From Pirellulales bacterium (GTDB lineage: Bacteria; Planctomycetota; Planctomycetia; Pirellulales; Thermoguttaceae): 6,327 bases of DNA. This document shows, one piece after another, positions 1-6,198 of the stretch. The notes below the pieces were generated by a model. The model worked only from the letters and a program-made list of their open reading frames with translations. It searched no databases and had not been told where the DNA came from. A program made the position numbers and the translations under genes. Position 1 is the first letter of the stretch. Each line of letters starts with the position of its first letter. Location: contig DAOWNK010000190.1 in the NCBI GenBank assembly GCA_030642635.1, positions 1 through 6,327 on the forward strand, in the 5' to 3' direction.

Positions 1-2
1 CG

Positions 3-335
3 CTGTTGCGCGGACCCGTGTTGGGCGCCCTCTTGCTGGCGTTGCTGGCCCTCTCGATCTTTTTCCTCTGGCCGGGAATCGTTGAGTATGCAACGACAGG
101 CCATATATCGCTGCACTGGTCACGATTGCTGGCAGGTGCGTTCAGCCTGTCCTCGAGTCTGCAAACTGCGGTTTTCGCACTGCTGTTGGAAGTCGTGTCT
201 ATCTGGAAAAGTCAGCAAAGTGATCCTGAACGGTGCGCGGACGAAAAGGAATCGGCCGATAATCGTTCCGAAACAAATGCTGTGAATTCGCAGTGGCCAA
301 ACGCTCCAAAAATTCGGGCGATTGTGTCGCAATAA
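3..335 (+). CDS. Family 2 glycosyltransferase, C-terminal membrane part (5'-truncated by the window edge)
   Basis: The frame is open from the first bases of the window, so the catalytic GT-A domain lies outside it and only about 110 C-terminal residues are visible. They contain a hydrophobic helix (LGALLLALLALSIFFLW), then the stretch EYATTGHISLHWSRLLAGAF and a second hydrophobic helix (SSLQTAVFALLLEVVSIW). A 'TTGxIxLHWSR' stretch between two closing helices is characteristic of the C-terminus of dolichyl-phosphate-mannose-synthase-like GT2 enzymes, which transfer sugars to polyprenyl phosphate or lipid-linked acceptors at the cytoplasmic membrane. The last 45 or so residues are polar and low in similarity to anything I recognise. 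The next gene, a methyltransferase, begins 62 bases downstream in the same orientation, so the two may be co-transcribed in a glycan-modification cassette. The family call rests on the C-terminal motif alone; the sugar substrate cannot be inferred. Confidence 0.72.
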   Translation: MLRGPVLGALLLALLALSIFFLWPGIVEYATTGHISLHWSRLLAGAFSLSSSLQTAVFALLLEVVSIWKSQQSDPERCADEKESADNRSETNAVNSQWPNAPKIRAIVSQ

Positions 336-397
336 ATCTGTAACGTGGATTGTAGTGAGCTGACCGCCAAGTTTGAGATGTTGCAGATTTTTTTCGG

Positions 398-1105
398 ATG
401 AGCCATATGACCGGCTTTGATTCATATGCACGTGACTACGATGCGGCGCTGAATCGCGGCATCGCCGTGTCGGGCGAAAACAAAACCTTTTTCGCCGGCG
501 GGCGCATCATGTGGCTGGCACGATGTCTCGAACAACTGAATTTTGCACCCGAAACCGTGCTGGACTACGGTTGCGGCACGGGCACGGCGACTCCCTTCTT
601 TGCCAAAATTCTCGGCGCAAGATCCGTCGTCGGTGTGGACCCGTCGTCTGAATCCTTGAACGTGGCGCGCCGAGCCAACAAGGACTTTTCGGCCGAATAC
701 AAACTCACCGATCAGTACCGGCCGGACGGGAAAATTGATCTGGTCTTCTGCAACGGCGTCTTCCACCATGTCCCATCGAATGAGCGGCCAAACGTTGTGA
801 ATTATATTATGAATTGTCTGCGCGGCGGCGGAATTTTCGCTCTCTGGGAAAACAATCCCTGGAACCCCGGTACTCGCTATATTATGAACAGGATTCCGTT
901 TGACCGGGATGCGATTACCCTTTCCGCCGGGAAAGCAAGACGCCTGGTGCGGTCGTCGGGACTCAAGGTAATTCGTACCGACTACTGTTTTATTTTCCCC
1001 GGAATTCTTCGAACCCTTCGTCGAGTGGAACCACATTTGACGCAATTGCCGTTGGGCGCACAATACCAGGTGTTGTCTCGAAAGACAAAAACACTCCTTC
1101 ACTAA
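398..1105 (+). CDS. Class I SAM-dependent methyltransferase
   Basis: This 235-residue protein has a Rossmann-type methyltransferase fold. Motif I, the glycine-rich SAM loop, is VLDYGCGTGT at residues 54-63. The acidic residue ending strand beta-2 is D81 in VVGVDPS. The beta-4 region is IDLVFCNGVFHH (113-124), followed by LRGGGIFALWENNPWNP (141-157). The 'ENNPWNPGTRYIMNRIPFDRDA' region and the ending 'LPLGAQYQVLSRK' match a subgroup often found beside membrane glycosyltransferases, so a glycan or lipid-linked sugar acceptor is likely but not proven. There is no signal peptide or membrane helix, so the enzyme should be cytosolic. The start at 398 has no clear Shine-Dalgarno sequence; an in-frame ATG at 407 is equally possible and would remove three residues. 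Sampled stretches of this gene are about 48-58% GC, lower than the roughly 70% sampled in the comEC gene downstream. Confidence 0.85.
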   Translation: MSHMTGFDSYARDYDAALNRGIAVSGENKTFFAGGRIMWLARCLEQLNFAPETVLDYGCGTGTATPFFAKILGARSVVGVDPSSESLNVARRANKDFSAEYKLTDQYRPDGKIDLVFCNGVFHHVPSNERPNVVNYIMNCLRGGGIFALWENNPWNPGTRYIMNRIPFDRDAITLSAGKARRLVRSSGLKVIRTDYCFIFPGILRTLRRVEPHLTQLPLGAQYQVLSRKTKTLLH

Positions 1106-1189
1106 GTTGACAGTTTAGCCGCCGACGGTACGTCGGCGAAGCGTCGCGCCGGTAGAGTCCGATGTACCGTCGGACGCTAAACGTACAAC
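1106..1189. repeat. Twin-hairpin inverted repeat (REPIN/BIME-like intergenic element)
   Basis: The element begins at the base after the methyltransferase TAA. Its two 33-base arms (1106-1138 and 1157-1189) are inverted copies matching at 25 of 33 positions, separated by 18 bases. Conserved blocks are GTTTAGC and CCGACGGTAC in the left arm, mirrored as GTACCGTCGG and GCTAAAC in the right. Each arm also folds on its own. Positions 1120-1138 form a perfect 8-bp stem with a 3-base GTA loop, and 1157-1175 form an 8-bp stem including one G-T pair. Two small palindromes in opposite orientation are the architecture of REP doublets (REPINs). There is no U-tract after either stem, so a simple Rho-independent terminator is unlikely, though it could still slow transcription or protect an mRNA 3' end. 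Only one copy lies in the window, so its repeated nature is inferred. Confidence 0.6.
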
Positions 1190-1240
1190 TATTCAACGCT
1201 GACGCTTGCTGAACCGCCGCCGAACGGCGACAATGCGGCC

Positions 1241-3754
1241 ATGCAGGAAGCCGGACCTGAAACCGCCGTGCCGCAGCAACCGGACGGCCCGAAACCGGAG
1301 GACCGCCTCGCGCCGCGATACCAACCGCTGGTGATTGTGCTGGCGGCCGTGTGTACCGGGATCGTGGCCGAAAGATTCTACCCGATACCGGTGTTCGCGT
1401 GCTGGACGGCGGCAGTTGTCGCCTTGGTCGTATGGTTTTGCCTGTGGCGACGTCACCGTGAACGCACCGCCGCCGTGCTGCTGATGCTTGCGGTCGCTGC
1501 CACAGCCGCCTCGTGGCACCACTGCCGATGGCGCCTGTTCGCCGCCGACGAACTGGGCCGCTACGCCCGGGCCGAGGTGCAGCCGGTGTGCGTCGAGGCG
1601 GTCGCCTTGACCTCTGCTCGCGTAGTTCACACGCCCAAAAACGACCCGATGCGGGCGATCCCGACGAGCGCTCGAAGCCGTGTGGATTTGAAACTAACAG
1701 GCCTGCGCGACGGCGCACGATGGAGGAAAGTATCCGGCCGCACGACGCTTCATCTATACGACCGCCCGCCGGACGTGCGGCCCGGCGACCGGTTGCGGAT
1801 ATTCGGCCAATTCTCGGCGCCTCCGGTGCCGCACAATCCCGGTCAGCATGACTACGCAACGCATCTCCGTGCGGATCGCCGGCTCGGCCGGCTTCGGACC
1901 GCCTTTGCCGAGTGCGTGTCGGTCGTCGCACTGGGCAGCGGATTCAGACCTTGGCGGCTGATTGAACTGGCGCGCTCGCACGGCGACCGGATTCTGCGTC
2001 GGCATATCAACCCGCGCCGTGCCGCGCTGGCGTCGGCCGTGTTGCTGGGCGCCAGAGAGCGGATCGACCCGGAGCAGAAGCGTGCGTTCCGCGAGACCGG
2101 CACAATACACCTGCTGGCCATCTCGGGCCTTCACGTGGGGATCATGGCCTGTGCGCTGATGTTCGTACTGCGAAGGTTGCCGATCTCGCCGCGCTGGGCC
2201 GTGTTCGTTTTGGCCGTCGCAACGGTGTTTTACATGCTGCTTACCGACGCACGGCCGCCGGTGGTTCGGGCGACGATCCTGGTGCTCGTGTTCTGCGGGT
2301 CGGTGTGGCTTGGGCGTCGGCATGTGAAGTTCAATTCTCTGGCGGCCGCCGGGCTGATCGTGCTGGCAGTAAACCCCGCCGATCTGTTCCAAACCGGTCC
2401 ACAGCTTTCGTTCCTTTGTGTAGCAGGCATTATGTACTTCTCACCGAAGTGGATTGACCAGGCAAGAAAACTGGACCCGCTGCAACGGTTGATCGAGCGG
2501 CACATGGCCTGGCCGTCATGGTTGTTTTTGGCTGTGAGACGTAGCCTGCGTCACCTGATACTCATCAGCGCGATGCTCTGGCTGTTGTTGCTACCGCTGC
2601 TTATGGCACGATTCCACCTGTTCACACCGGTTGCCGTAATACTGAACACGTTGCTGTGGCTTCCGATGGCGGCGGCCTTGTGGTTCGGATTCGCAACGCT
2701 GGCGTTCGGCACGCTTTGGGCGCCGTTGGGTATGGTGTTCGGCGCATGCTGCAACGCGATGTTGTGGGTGCTGCAATCGAGTGTGGATTTAGTTCAGGGC
2801 ATTCCCTACAGTCATATTTGGGCGCCCGGCCCGGCCGACTGGTGGCTGGTGGGATTCTACGGCACGATTGCCATTATGGCCGCAGCACCGAGGCTGCGCC
2901 CACCGCGACGATGGTGCCTTGCCCTGGCGGCCGGCTGGGTGGCGGTCGGGTTCGCGGCCGCCGGCATGAAAAATGACCGCGACCGGCTACAGTGTACGTT
3001 CCTCTCGATGGGCCACGGCTGCGCGGTGGTGTTGGAGTTGCCCTCCGGGCAGACGCTCCTGTACGACGCCGGGCAGTTCAGCTCGCCGACGTCCGGCAGC
3101 CGGTCGATCGCCGGGTACCTGTGGTCGCAGGGCATCACGCACATCGACGCGGTGGTCCTCTCGCACGGCGATCTGGACCACTACAACGCCATGCCGGAAT
3201 TGCTCGAGCGGTTTTCGGTCGGTGTGATCTACGTCTCGCCGTTTATGTTCGAGAACCCGAACCTCGCCACGGAGGCTTTGTGCCGTGCGATCGACCGGTC
3301 CGGCGTGCCGATGCGGGAAATCCATGGCGGCCGGCGGTTGTCCGGCGGAGAGGGCTGCCGCATCGAGGTGCTCCACCCGCCGCGCCGCGGTGTGTTGGGG
3401 TCCGACAACACAAACAGCATCGTGCTGTCGGTCGAATACCTCGGCCGCCGTATCCTCTTAACCGGCGACCTGGAATCGCCGGGCACGGAATACGTGCTGG
3501 CCGAGGAGCCGCTGGACTGCGACGTGCTGATGGCCCCGCACCACGGCAGCCGGCGGAGCAACCCGCCGGGCCTGGCACGGTGGTGTACGCCCGAGTGGGT
3601 CGTCGTAAGCGGCTCTCGACGTTGGCCCACCGCCGAGATCGAGCAGACCTATCGGGCAGTCGGCAGCCGTGTGCTGCACACTGCCCGACACGGCGCGGTC
3701 AGTGTGACGGTAGATACCAATGGCATATCGGTGGAGAGTTTTTTGTCGCCATAA
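1241..3754 (+). CDS. comEC: ComEC/Rec2 family DNA-uptake channel protein with C-terminal metallo-beta-lactamase domain
   Basis: In transformable bacteria ComEC forms the inner-membrane channel that imports single-stranded DNA. This 837-residue protein has all three expected parts. Residues 29-92 hold about three N-terminal membrane segments, followed by the soluble DUF4131/OB-like region (about 95-225). The competence domain (about 260-575) has many membrane helices and the family signature LLAISGLHVGI (291-301), preceded by VLLGARERI. The metallo-beta-lactamase domain (about 585-835) has SHGDLDH at 641-647 (the HxDxDH form usual in ComEC), LLTGDLE at 739-745 with D743, and APHHGS at 765-770. 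The metal-site motifs therefore look intact and a nuclease role is plausible. The ATG at 1241 is the first start codon in this frame after a stop at 1178-1180; no strong ribosome binding site precedes it. No comEA, comF or pilus gene is in view, so an actual role in transformation is uncertain. Confidence 0.93.
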   Translation: MQEAGPETAVPQQPDGPKPEDRLAPRYQPLVIVLAAVCTGIVAERFYPIPVFACWTAAVVALVVWFCLWRRHRERTAAVLLMLAVAATAASWHHCRWRLFAADELGRYARAEVQPVCVEAVALTSARVVHTPKNDPMRAIPTSARSRVDLKLTGLRDGARWRKVSGRTTLHLYDRPPDVRPGDRLRIFGQFSAPPVPHNPGQHDYATHLRADRRLGRLRTAFAECVSVVALGSGFRPWRLIELARSHGDRILRRHINPRRAALASAVLLGARERIDPEQKRAFRETGTIHLLAISGLHVGIMACALMFVLRRLPISPRWAVFVLAVATVFYMLLTDARPPVVRATILVLVFCGSVWLGRRHVKFNSLAAAGLIVLAVNPADLFQTGPQLSFLCVAGIMYFSPKWIDQARKLDPLQRLIERHMAWPSWLFLAVRRSLRHLILISAMLWLLLLPLLMARFHLFTPVAVILNTLLWLPMAAALWFGFATLAFGTLWAPLGMVFGACCNAMLWVLQSSVDLVQGIPYSHIWAPGPADWWLVGFYGTIAIMAAAPRLRPPRRWCLALAAGWVAVGFAAAGMKNDRDRLQCTFLSMGHGCAVVLELPSGQTLLYDAGQFSSPTSGSRSIAGYLWSQGITHIDAVVLSHGDLDHYNAMPELLERFSVGVIYVSPFMFENPNLATEALCRAIDRSGVPMREIHGGRRLSGGEGCRIEVLHPPRRGVLGSDNTNSIVLSVEYLGRRILLTGDLESPGTEYVLAEEPLDCDVLMAPHHGSRRSNPPGLARWCTPEWVVVSGSRRWPTAEIEQTYRAVGSRVLHTARHGAVSVTVDTNGISVESFLSP

Positions 3755-3794
3755 CCAGCCCTTTCTCACTTATCGTGCCGGTTTTTCGGTTTCC

Positions 3795-3862
3795 ACTGGC
3801 GAGCCGCGGGGCTTGTCCCCGCGCTGCGGTTTGCGCCGGGATAAACCCGGCGGCTCGCGAGT
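3795..3862. repeat. Structured intergenic element: two hairpins enclosed by an outer inverted repeat
   Basis: The outer arms, 3795-3806 and 3851-3862, are complementary at 11 of 12 positions; the core GCGAGCCG / CGGCTCGC is perfect. Inside are two further hairpins. CGCGGGG / CCCCGCG (3805-3811 and 3817-3823) has the loop CTTGT. CGCCGGG / CCCGGCG (3834-3840 and 3846-3852) has the loop ATAAA. In single-stranded form this gives a three-way junction or cloverleaf; the hairpins share one or two bases with the outer stem, so not every pair can form at once. It resembles dispersed GC-rich palindromic elements of planctomycete genomes, from memory and unchecked. It lies 40 bases after the comEC stop and its right end meets the surviving coding sequence of the decayed DUF1559 gene. 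No poly-T run follows, so it is not a classical terminator. Confidence 0.68.
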
Positions 3863-3883
3863 CGGCACGCCGCGCCCAAATAC

Positions 3884-4282
3884 ATGAACAACCTCAAACA
3901 GCTCGCGCTGGGTTGTCTGAATTTCGAGTGCCAAATGGGGGCGTTCCCGCAGGGAAACACCGCAGAGGACGGCTTCCCGAACGGGGGTAACACAAGCTGG
4001 ATGTTCCTGGCGCTTGGCTACAACGAACAGAGTGCTCTGTACGACCGGATTGTGGCCGCCGGGAGCCTGAGTAACGCGGTCGCTCAAGGCATTCTGCCGT
4101 CCTGCATGCCCCTGGCCCGTTGCCCGAGCGACGGCTGGGATCGTAGTAACTGCCGGCTGCACAACTACATCGGCAGCACCGGTCCGCAGTGCAATAATCC
4201 GCCCGGCGGCTACGACAGCCCGTTCCAATTGCACTGCAACGGCGAGGTCGAGCCGCACGGCGGCACGCCCACTGTGCCGTAG
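3884..4282 (+). pseudogene. DUF1559 remnant, N-proximal open segment
   Basis: A 132-residue open segment running from the ATG of MNNLKQLALG to the premature TAG. It has the first conserved DUF1559 block (NNLKQLALGCLNFECQMGAFP), then SWMFLALGYNEQSALYD, CPSDG and the NYIGSTGPQC stretch. Without the pilin-like leader it would lack the membrane anchor and prepilin processing site of its family. A gene caller may report it as a short DUF1559 protein; I regard it as a fragment of the decayed gene rather than an independent gene. Confidence 0.6.
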
Positions 4283-4321
4283 GCGCTGAATCCCCTGACC
4301 CATCCCGGCTATGGCCCGAGT

Positions 4322-4831
4322 ATGCCCCATGGTGCTACCCACGTCCCCTCGGAGGTCCGGGGCATGTTTGCCCGTGGTGTTTGGGGAGGAGGAGAACACG
4401 GTGGACCCGTGATTCGCATGGCCACCGTACGCGACGGGACGTCGAACACCATCCTGTTGGGCGAACTCTTGCCCGAGGAGTCCGAGTTCCAGCGGTACAA
4501 CGATGGCAAAGGTTGGGTGGGGGGAAACTACGTGGCACAGGGCCAGACGATTCAGCCGATCAACTGGCACATCGACCCGGTCCCGGCCGACACGCCGTGG
4601 CCCAGCCCCTGGGCGTGTAGCTCCTGCGACGCCATCACCAACCCGTCCGGCGACCCGAACCACTGCATGTGGAACTGGGCCGTCACCTGGGGGTTCAAAT
4701 CAAATCACCCGGGCGGGGTAAACTTCGCCATGGCCGACGGCTCCGTGCACTTCATCTCCGAGTCGATCGACCATAAGTTGTATCAATGTCTCGGCTGCCG
4801 GCACGACGGCCAGCCGGTAACTCTCCCCTGA
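4322..4831 (+). pseudogene. DUF1559 remnant, C-terminal open segment
   Basis: This is the same reading frame as the N-proximal segment, resuming after the amber codon; the first ATG after it is at 4322. It has the family's C-terminal hallmarks: VRGMFARG, VRDGTSNTILLGE, PINWHIDP, a Cys pair in ACSSC, and the ending SNHPGGVNFAMADGSVHFISESIDHK with LGCRHDGQPVTLP. The end of the protein is therefore complete. No ribosome binding site is apparent before 4322, so independent translation is doubtful. Confidence 0.6.
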
Positions 4832-4842
4832 CCCACACGATT

Positions 4843-4847
4843 GGAGG
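4843..4847 (+). promoter_or_regulatory. Shine-Dalgarno site of the lipoprotein gene
   Basis: GGAGG lies five bases before the ATG at 4853, a near-ideal anti-16S match and the only clear one before a gene in this window. It fixes the start at 4853. A TTG at 4841, also in frame, would put this site inside the coding region. Because it lies 11 bases after the DUF1559 stop, the lipoprotein can be translated from a shared message even though the upstream gene is broken. Confidence 0.75.
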
Positions 4848-4852
4848 ACCCA

Positions 4853-5311
4853 ATGTTACGAACACATTTCCGGCGGTGCATGGGGCTGCTGGCCCTTTTT
4901 ATCATGGTCGCCGGGTGCGGCAATAGTGAGGGACGGGTGTCGCTGCGCGGCACAGTCAAGCTCGACGGCCAGCCGCTTGTCAACGCGACCGTTCGCTTCA
5001 TCGCCCAAGATTCCGGGGGAAAAGATGCCCTGGGGACTACGGACGCCGACGGCGTGTTCCGTCTTTCGACCCTTAAACCCGGCGACGGCGCCCTTCCCGG
5101 AAAGTATAAGGTCGTCGTGCGGCCGCCGGCCCCGGAGGCGGACACCGATGGCGTAGCCATGTCACCGGTGGAAGCCATGGCGGCCATGAGCCGGAAGCCG
5201 TATCGCCCGTCGGTCATCATCCCACCGCGCTACAGCAATCCGAGCCAGACGATCCTCGTGCAGGATATCCCCGCCAGCGGGAAAGTGGTCTTTGAGTTGC
5301 AGAGCAAATAG
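4853..5311 (+). CDS. Small lipoprotein with carboxypeptidase-regulatory/transthyretin-like domain
   Basis: A 152-residue protein of the planctomycete type usually found just after DUF1559 genes; its function is unknown. The N-terminus has basic residues (HFRR), a hydrophobic core (MGLLALFIMV) and the lipobox VAGC, so lipidation at Cys22 and export are expected. The mature part carries one beta-sandwich domain with the typical sequence pattern: LRGTVKLDGQPLVNATVRF, TTDADGVFRLSTL and GALPGKYKVVV. The strand order matches carboxypeptidase-regulatory-like or transthyretin-like folds, which are usually structural or binding modules without a catalytic site. The C-terminal part (IIPPRYSNPSQT and a final FELQSK) is also usual. 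The ATG start is chosen because GGAGG sits five bases upstream. The gene follows the DUF1559 pseudogene by 21 bases and was probably in one operon with it. Confidence 0.82.
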   Translation: MLRTHFRRCMGLLALFIMVAGCGNSEGRVSLRGTVKLDGQPLVNATVRFIAQDSGGKDALGTTDADGVFRLSTLKPGDGALPGKYKVVVRPPAPEADTDGVAMSPVEAMAAMSRKPYRPSVIIPPRYSNPSQTILVQDIPASGKVVFELQSK

Positions 5312-5322
5312 CCGGGTTCTAA

Positions 5323-5377
5323 GTACAGACCGGAAACGCCCCCACGCAGTTTACCTGCGTGGAGCGTCTGTCTGTAC
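5323..5377. terminator. Long imperfect hairpin between convergent genes (possible bidirectional terminator)
   Basis: Three nested stems share one axis. The outer stem is GTACAGAC / GTCTGTAC (5323-5330 with 5370-5377), the middle ACGC / GCGT (5336-5339 with 5364-5367) and the inner CCACGCAG / CTGCGTGG (5342-5349 with 5355-5362) with a TTTAC loop. All pairs in these three blocks are perfect. The structure fills half of the 105-base gap between the ends of the lipoprotein gene and the minus-strand kinase gene, where a bidirectional terminator would be expected. Neither strand has a T-tract next to the stem, so intrinsic termination is not clearly supported; it could instead be an mRNA-stabilising hairpin or a dispersed repeat. 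Confidence 0.45.
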
Positions 5378-5416
5378 CCTACAGAACAGCCAACCCTCCC
5401 GTCCCCTCGACCCAGC

Positions 5417-6154
5417 CTACGTCGAAAGCCGTGCCGGCACGGGCAGCTTTACGGTGAACTGTGTGCCTCGGCCCGGTTCGCTCTGCAGCGAGATGCTGCC
5501 GCCGTGGGCCTCGACGATCTTCCTTGCCGTGGGCAACCCCAGGCCCGAGCCGCCGGGTTTGGTCGAGTAGAACGCATCAAAAACCTTCGTGCCGCTCTGC
5601 TCGTCCATACCACAGCCGGTGTCGATCAGGTCCAACGCCACGCCGTCGGCCGTCACGTAAGTGCGCACGACCAACTGCCCTCCGTCGGGCATGGCCTGCT
5701 CGGCGTTCAGCAGAAGGTTCAACATCGCCGCGCGGAACGACTCGCGGTCCAACAGCACGGTAGGCAGATCGCCGGCCAGGTAATCGACCACCTCGATCTT
5801 CGCCTCGTCGGCCTTCGGGCGGAAGAATTCGAGCATCCGTTTGACGTGCTCGTTCAGGTCGGTCGGCTGCCGGTTCAGGTTCCGCACCTTGGCGAAGTTC
5901 AGGAAATCGTCCAACAGGTTCTGCAACCGTTGGCACTCGCGCTGCACCACCTCGACCTTTCGCATGGAACGACGCACCTGCGGCGAGTCGGCCCGGCCAA
6001 GGTCCTCGGCCAGCAACTCCATGTTAAGCCGGATGGTCGAGAGCGGATTCTTGATCTCATGGGCCAGCGCCCCGGACAGCCGAGCAATCTCGGTGTACTG
6101 CTCGACGAGTCTCCGGTTCACTTCGGCGGCGGTGGGCGTAGCGGATGAAGTCAT
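5417..6154 (-). CDS. Soluble two-component sensor histidine kinase (HisKA + HATPase_c), no sensor domain
   Basis: This 245-residue kinase core should autophosphorylate and pass the phosphate to an unidentified response regulator. The HisKA domain (about 20-92) has the H-box ALAHEIKNPLSTI with phospho-acceptor His32, in the style of NtrB/AtoS-like kinases. The ATP-binding domain (about 130-240) has the N-box LNLLLNAEQAM (145-155), G1 box DTGCGM (178-183), F-box FDAFYSTKPGG and G2 box GSGLGL (202-207), then GRGTQF. All catalytic boxes are present. No transmembrane helix, PAS, GAF or HAMP domain precedes the H-box. The ATG at 6154 is the only usable start: an in-frame TAG lies at 6212-6214 and no ATG, GTG or TTG intervenes. 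The signal must therefore come from a partner protein. The gene ends facing the lipoprotein gene, and no regulator lies downstream. Confidence 0.9.
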   Translation of the reverse strand: MTSSATPTAAEVNRRLVEQYTEIARLSGALAHEIKNPLSTIRLNMELLAEDLGRADSPQVRRSMRKVEVVQRECQRLQNLLDDFLNFAKVRNLNRQPTDLNEHVKRMLEFFRPKADEAKIEVVDYLAGDLPTVLLDRESFRAAMLNLLLNAEQAMPDGGQLVVRTYVTADGVALDLIDTGCGMDEQSGTKVFDAFYSTKPGGSGLGLPTARKIVEAHGGSISLQSEPGRGTQFTVKLPVPARLST

Positions 6155-6198
6155 TTGAAATAACGAGCCAAAAGCCCCCGGACTGCGTCCATTAGTAT

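Larger units (their letters stand above)
3853..4831 (+). pseudogene. DUF1559 (pseudopilin-like, SBP_bac_10-type) gene, decayed
   Basis: DUF1559 proteins normally begin with a type IV pilin-like signal and helix (GFTLVELLVVIAIIG type), then 'PAVQAAREAARRxQCxNNLKQ', and end with a conserved DGSVHFISESID-type block. Three lesions are visible here. First, the pilin-like N-terminus is missing; coding similarity starts at 3853 (ARESARRAQ, 3853-3879), abutting a palindromic element. Second, that block is in a different frame from MNNLKQLALG, which starts at 3884; one extra base, most simply in the AAA at 3878-3880, explains the shift. Third, an in-frame TAG at 4280-4282 interrupts the gene. The frame stays open afterwards (ALNPLTHPGYGPS...) and continues without another stop through VRGMF, DGTSNTILLGE, HPGGVNFAMADGSVHFI and LGCRHDGQPV to a normal TGA at 4829-4831. 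Retention of the remaining frame suggests recent decay; sequencing or assembly error could account for the two small lesions but not the lost 5' end. Confidence 0.82.

Noticed and set aside
1107..1135. TTGACA at 1107-1112 as a -35 box for comEC
   Set aside because: No -10-like hexamer occurs at the right distance (about 1130-1135 reads ACGTCG), and the bases belong to the inverted-repeat arm.
1216..1230. Short CGCCG / CGGCG inverted repeat just before the comEC start
   Set aside because: Only five bases per arm in very GC-rich sequence; such pairings are common by chance.
990..1931. Long minus-strand open frame of about 313 codons across the methyltransferase end and the comEC start
   Set aside because: It is arginine/proline-rich and low-complexity, has no recognisable domain, crosses the palindromic element and overlaps two strongly supported genes. 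It is a high-GC shadow frame.
2992..3990. Plus-strand open frame of about 330 codons overlapping the comEC end and the start of the DUF1559 locus
   Set aside because: Most of it is a shadow of the metallo-beta-lactamase domain. Only its ARESARRAQ stretch is meaningful, as the frameshifted DUF1559 remnant.
3770..4663. Minus-strand open frame of about 297 codons opposite the DUF1559 locus
   Set aside because: It has no domain or compositional sign of a real protein, while the plus strand carries clear DUF1559 motifs over the same bases.
4841..4852. TTG at 4841 as the start of the lipoprotein gene
   Set aside because: It would place the GGAGG ribosome binding site inside the coding sequence and add four residues before a well-formed signal peptide. 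The ATG at 4853 with five-base spacing fits much better.
6155..6193. Thirteen-codon minus-strand frame (ATG at 6193) whose TGA overlaps the kinase ATG, as a possible leader peptide
   Set aside because: The ATGA overlap is suggestive of coupling, but there is no ribosome binding site and no codon pattern such as a run of one amino acid. At this length it is expected by chance.
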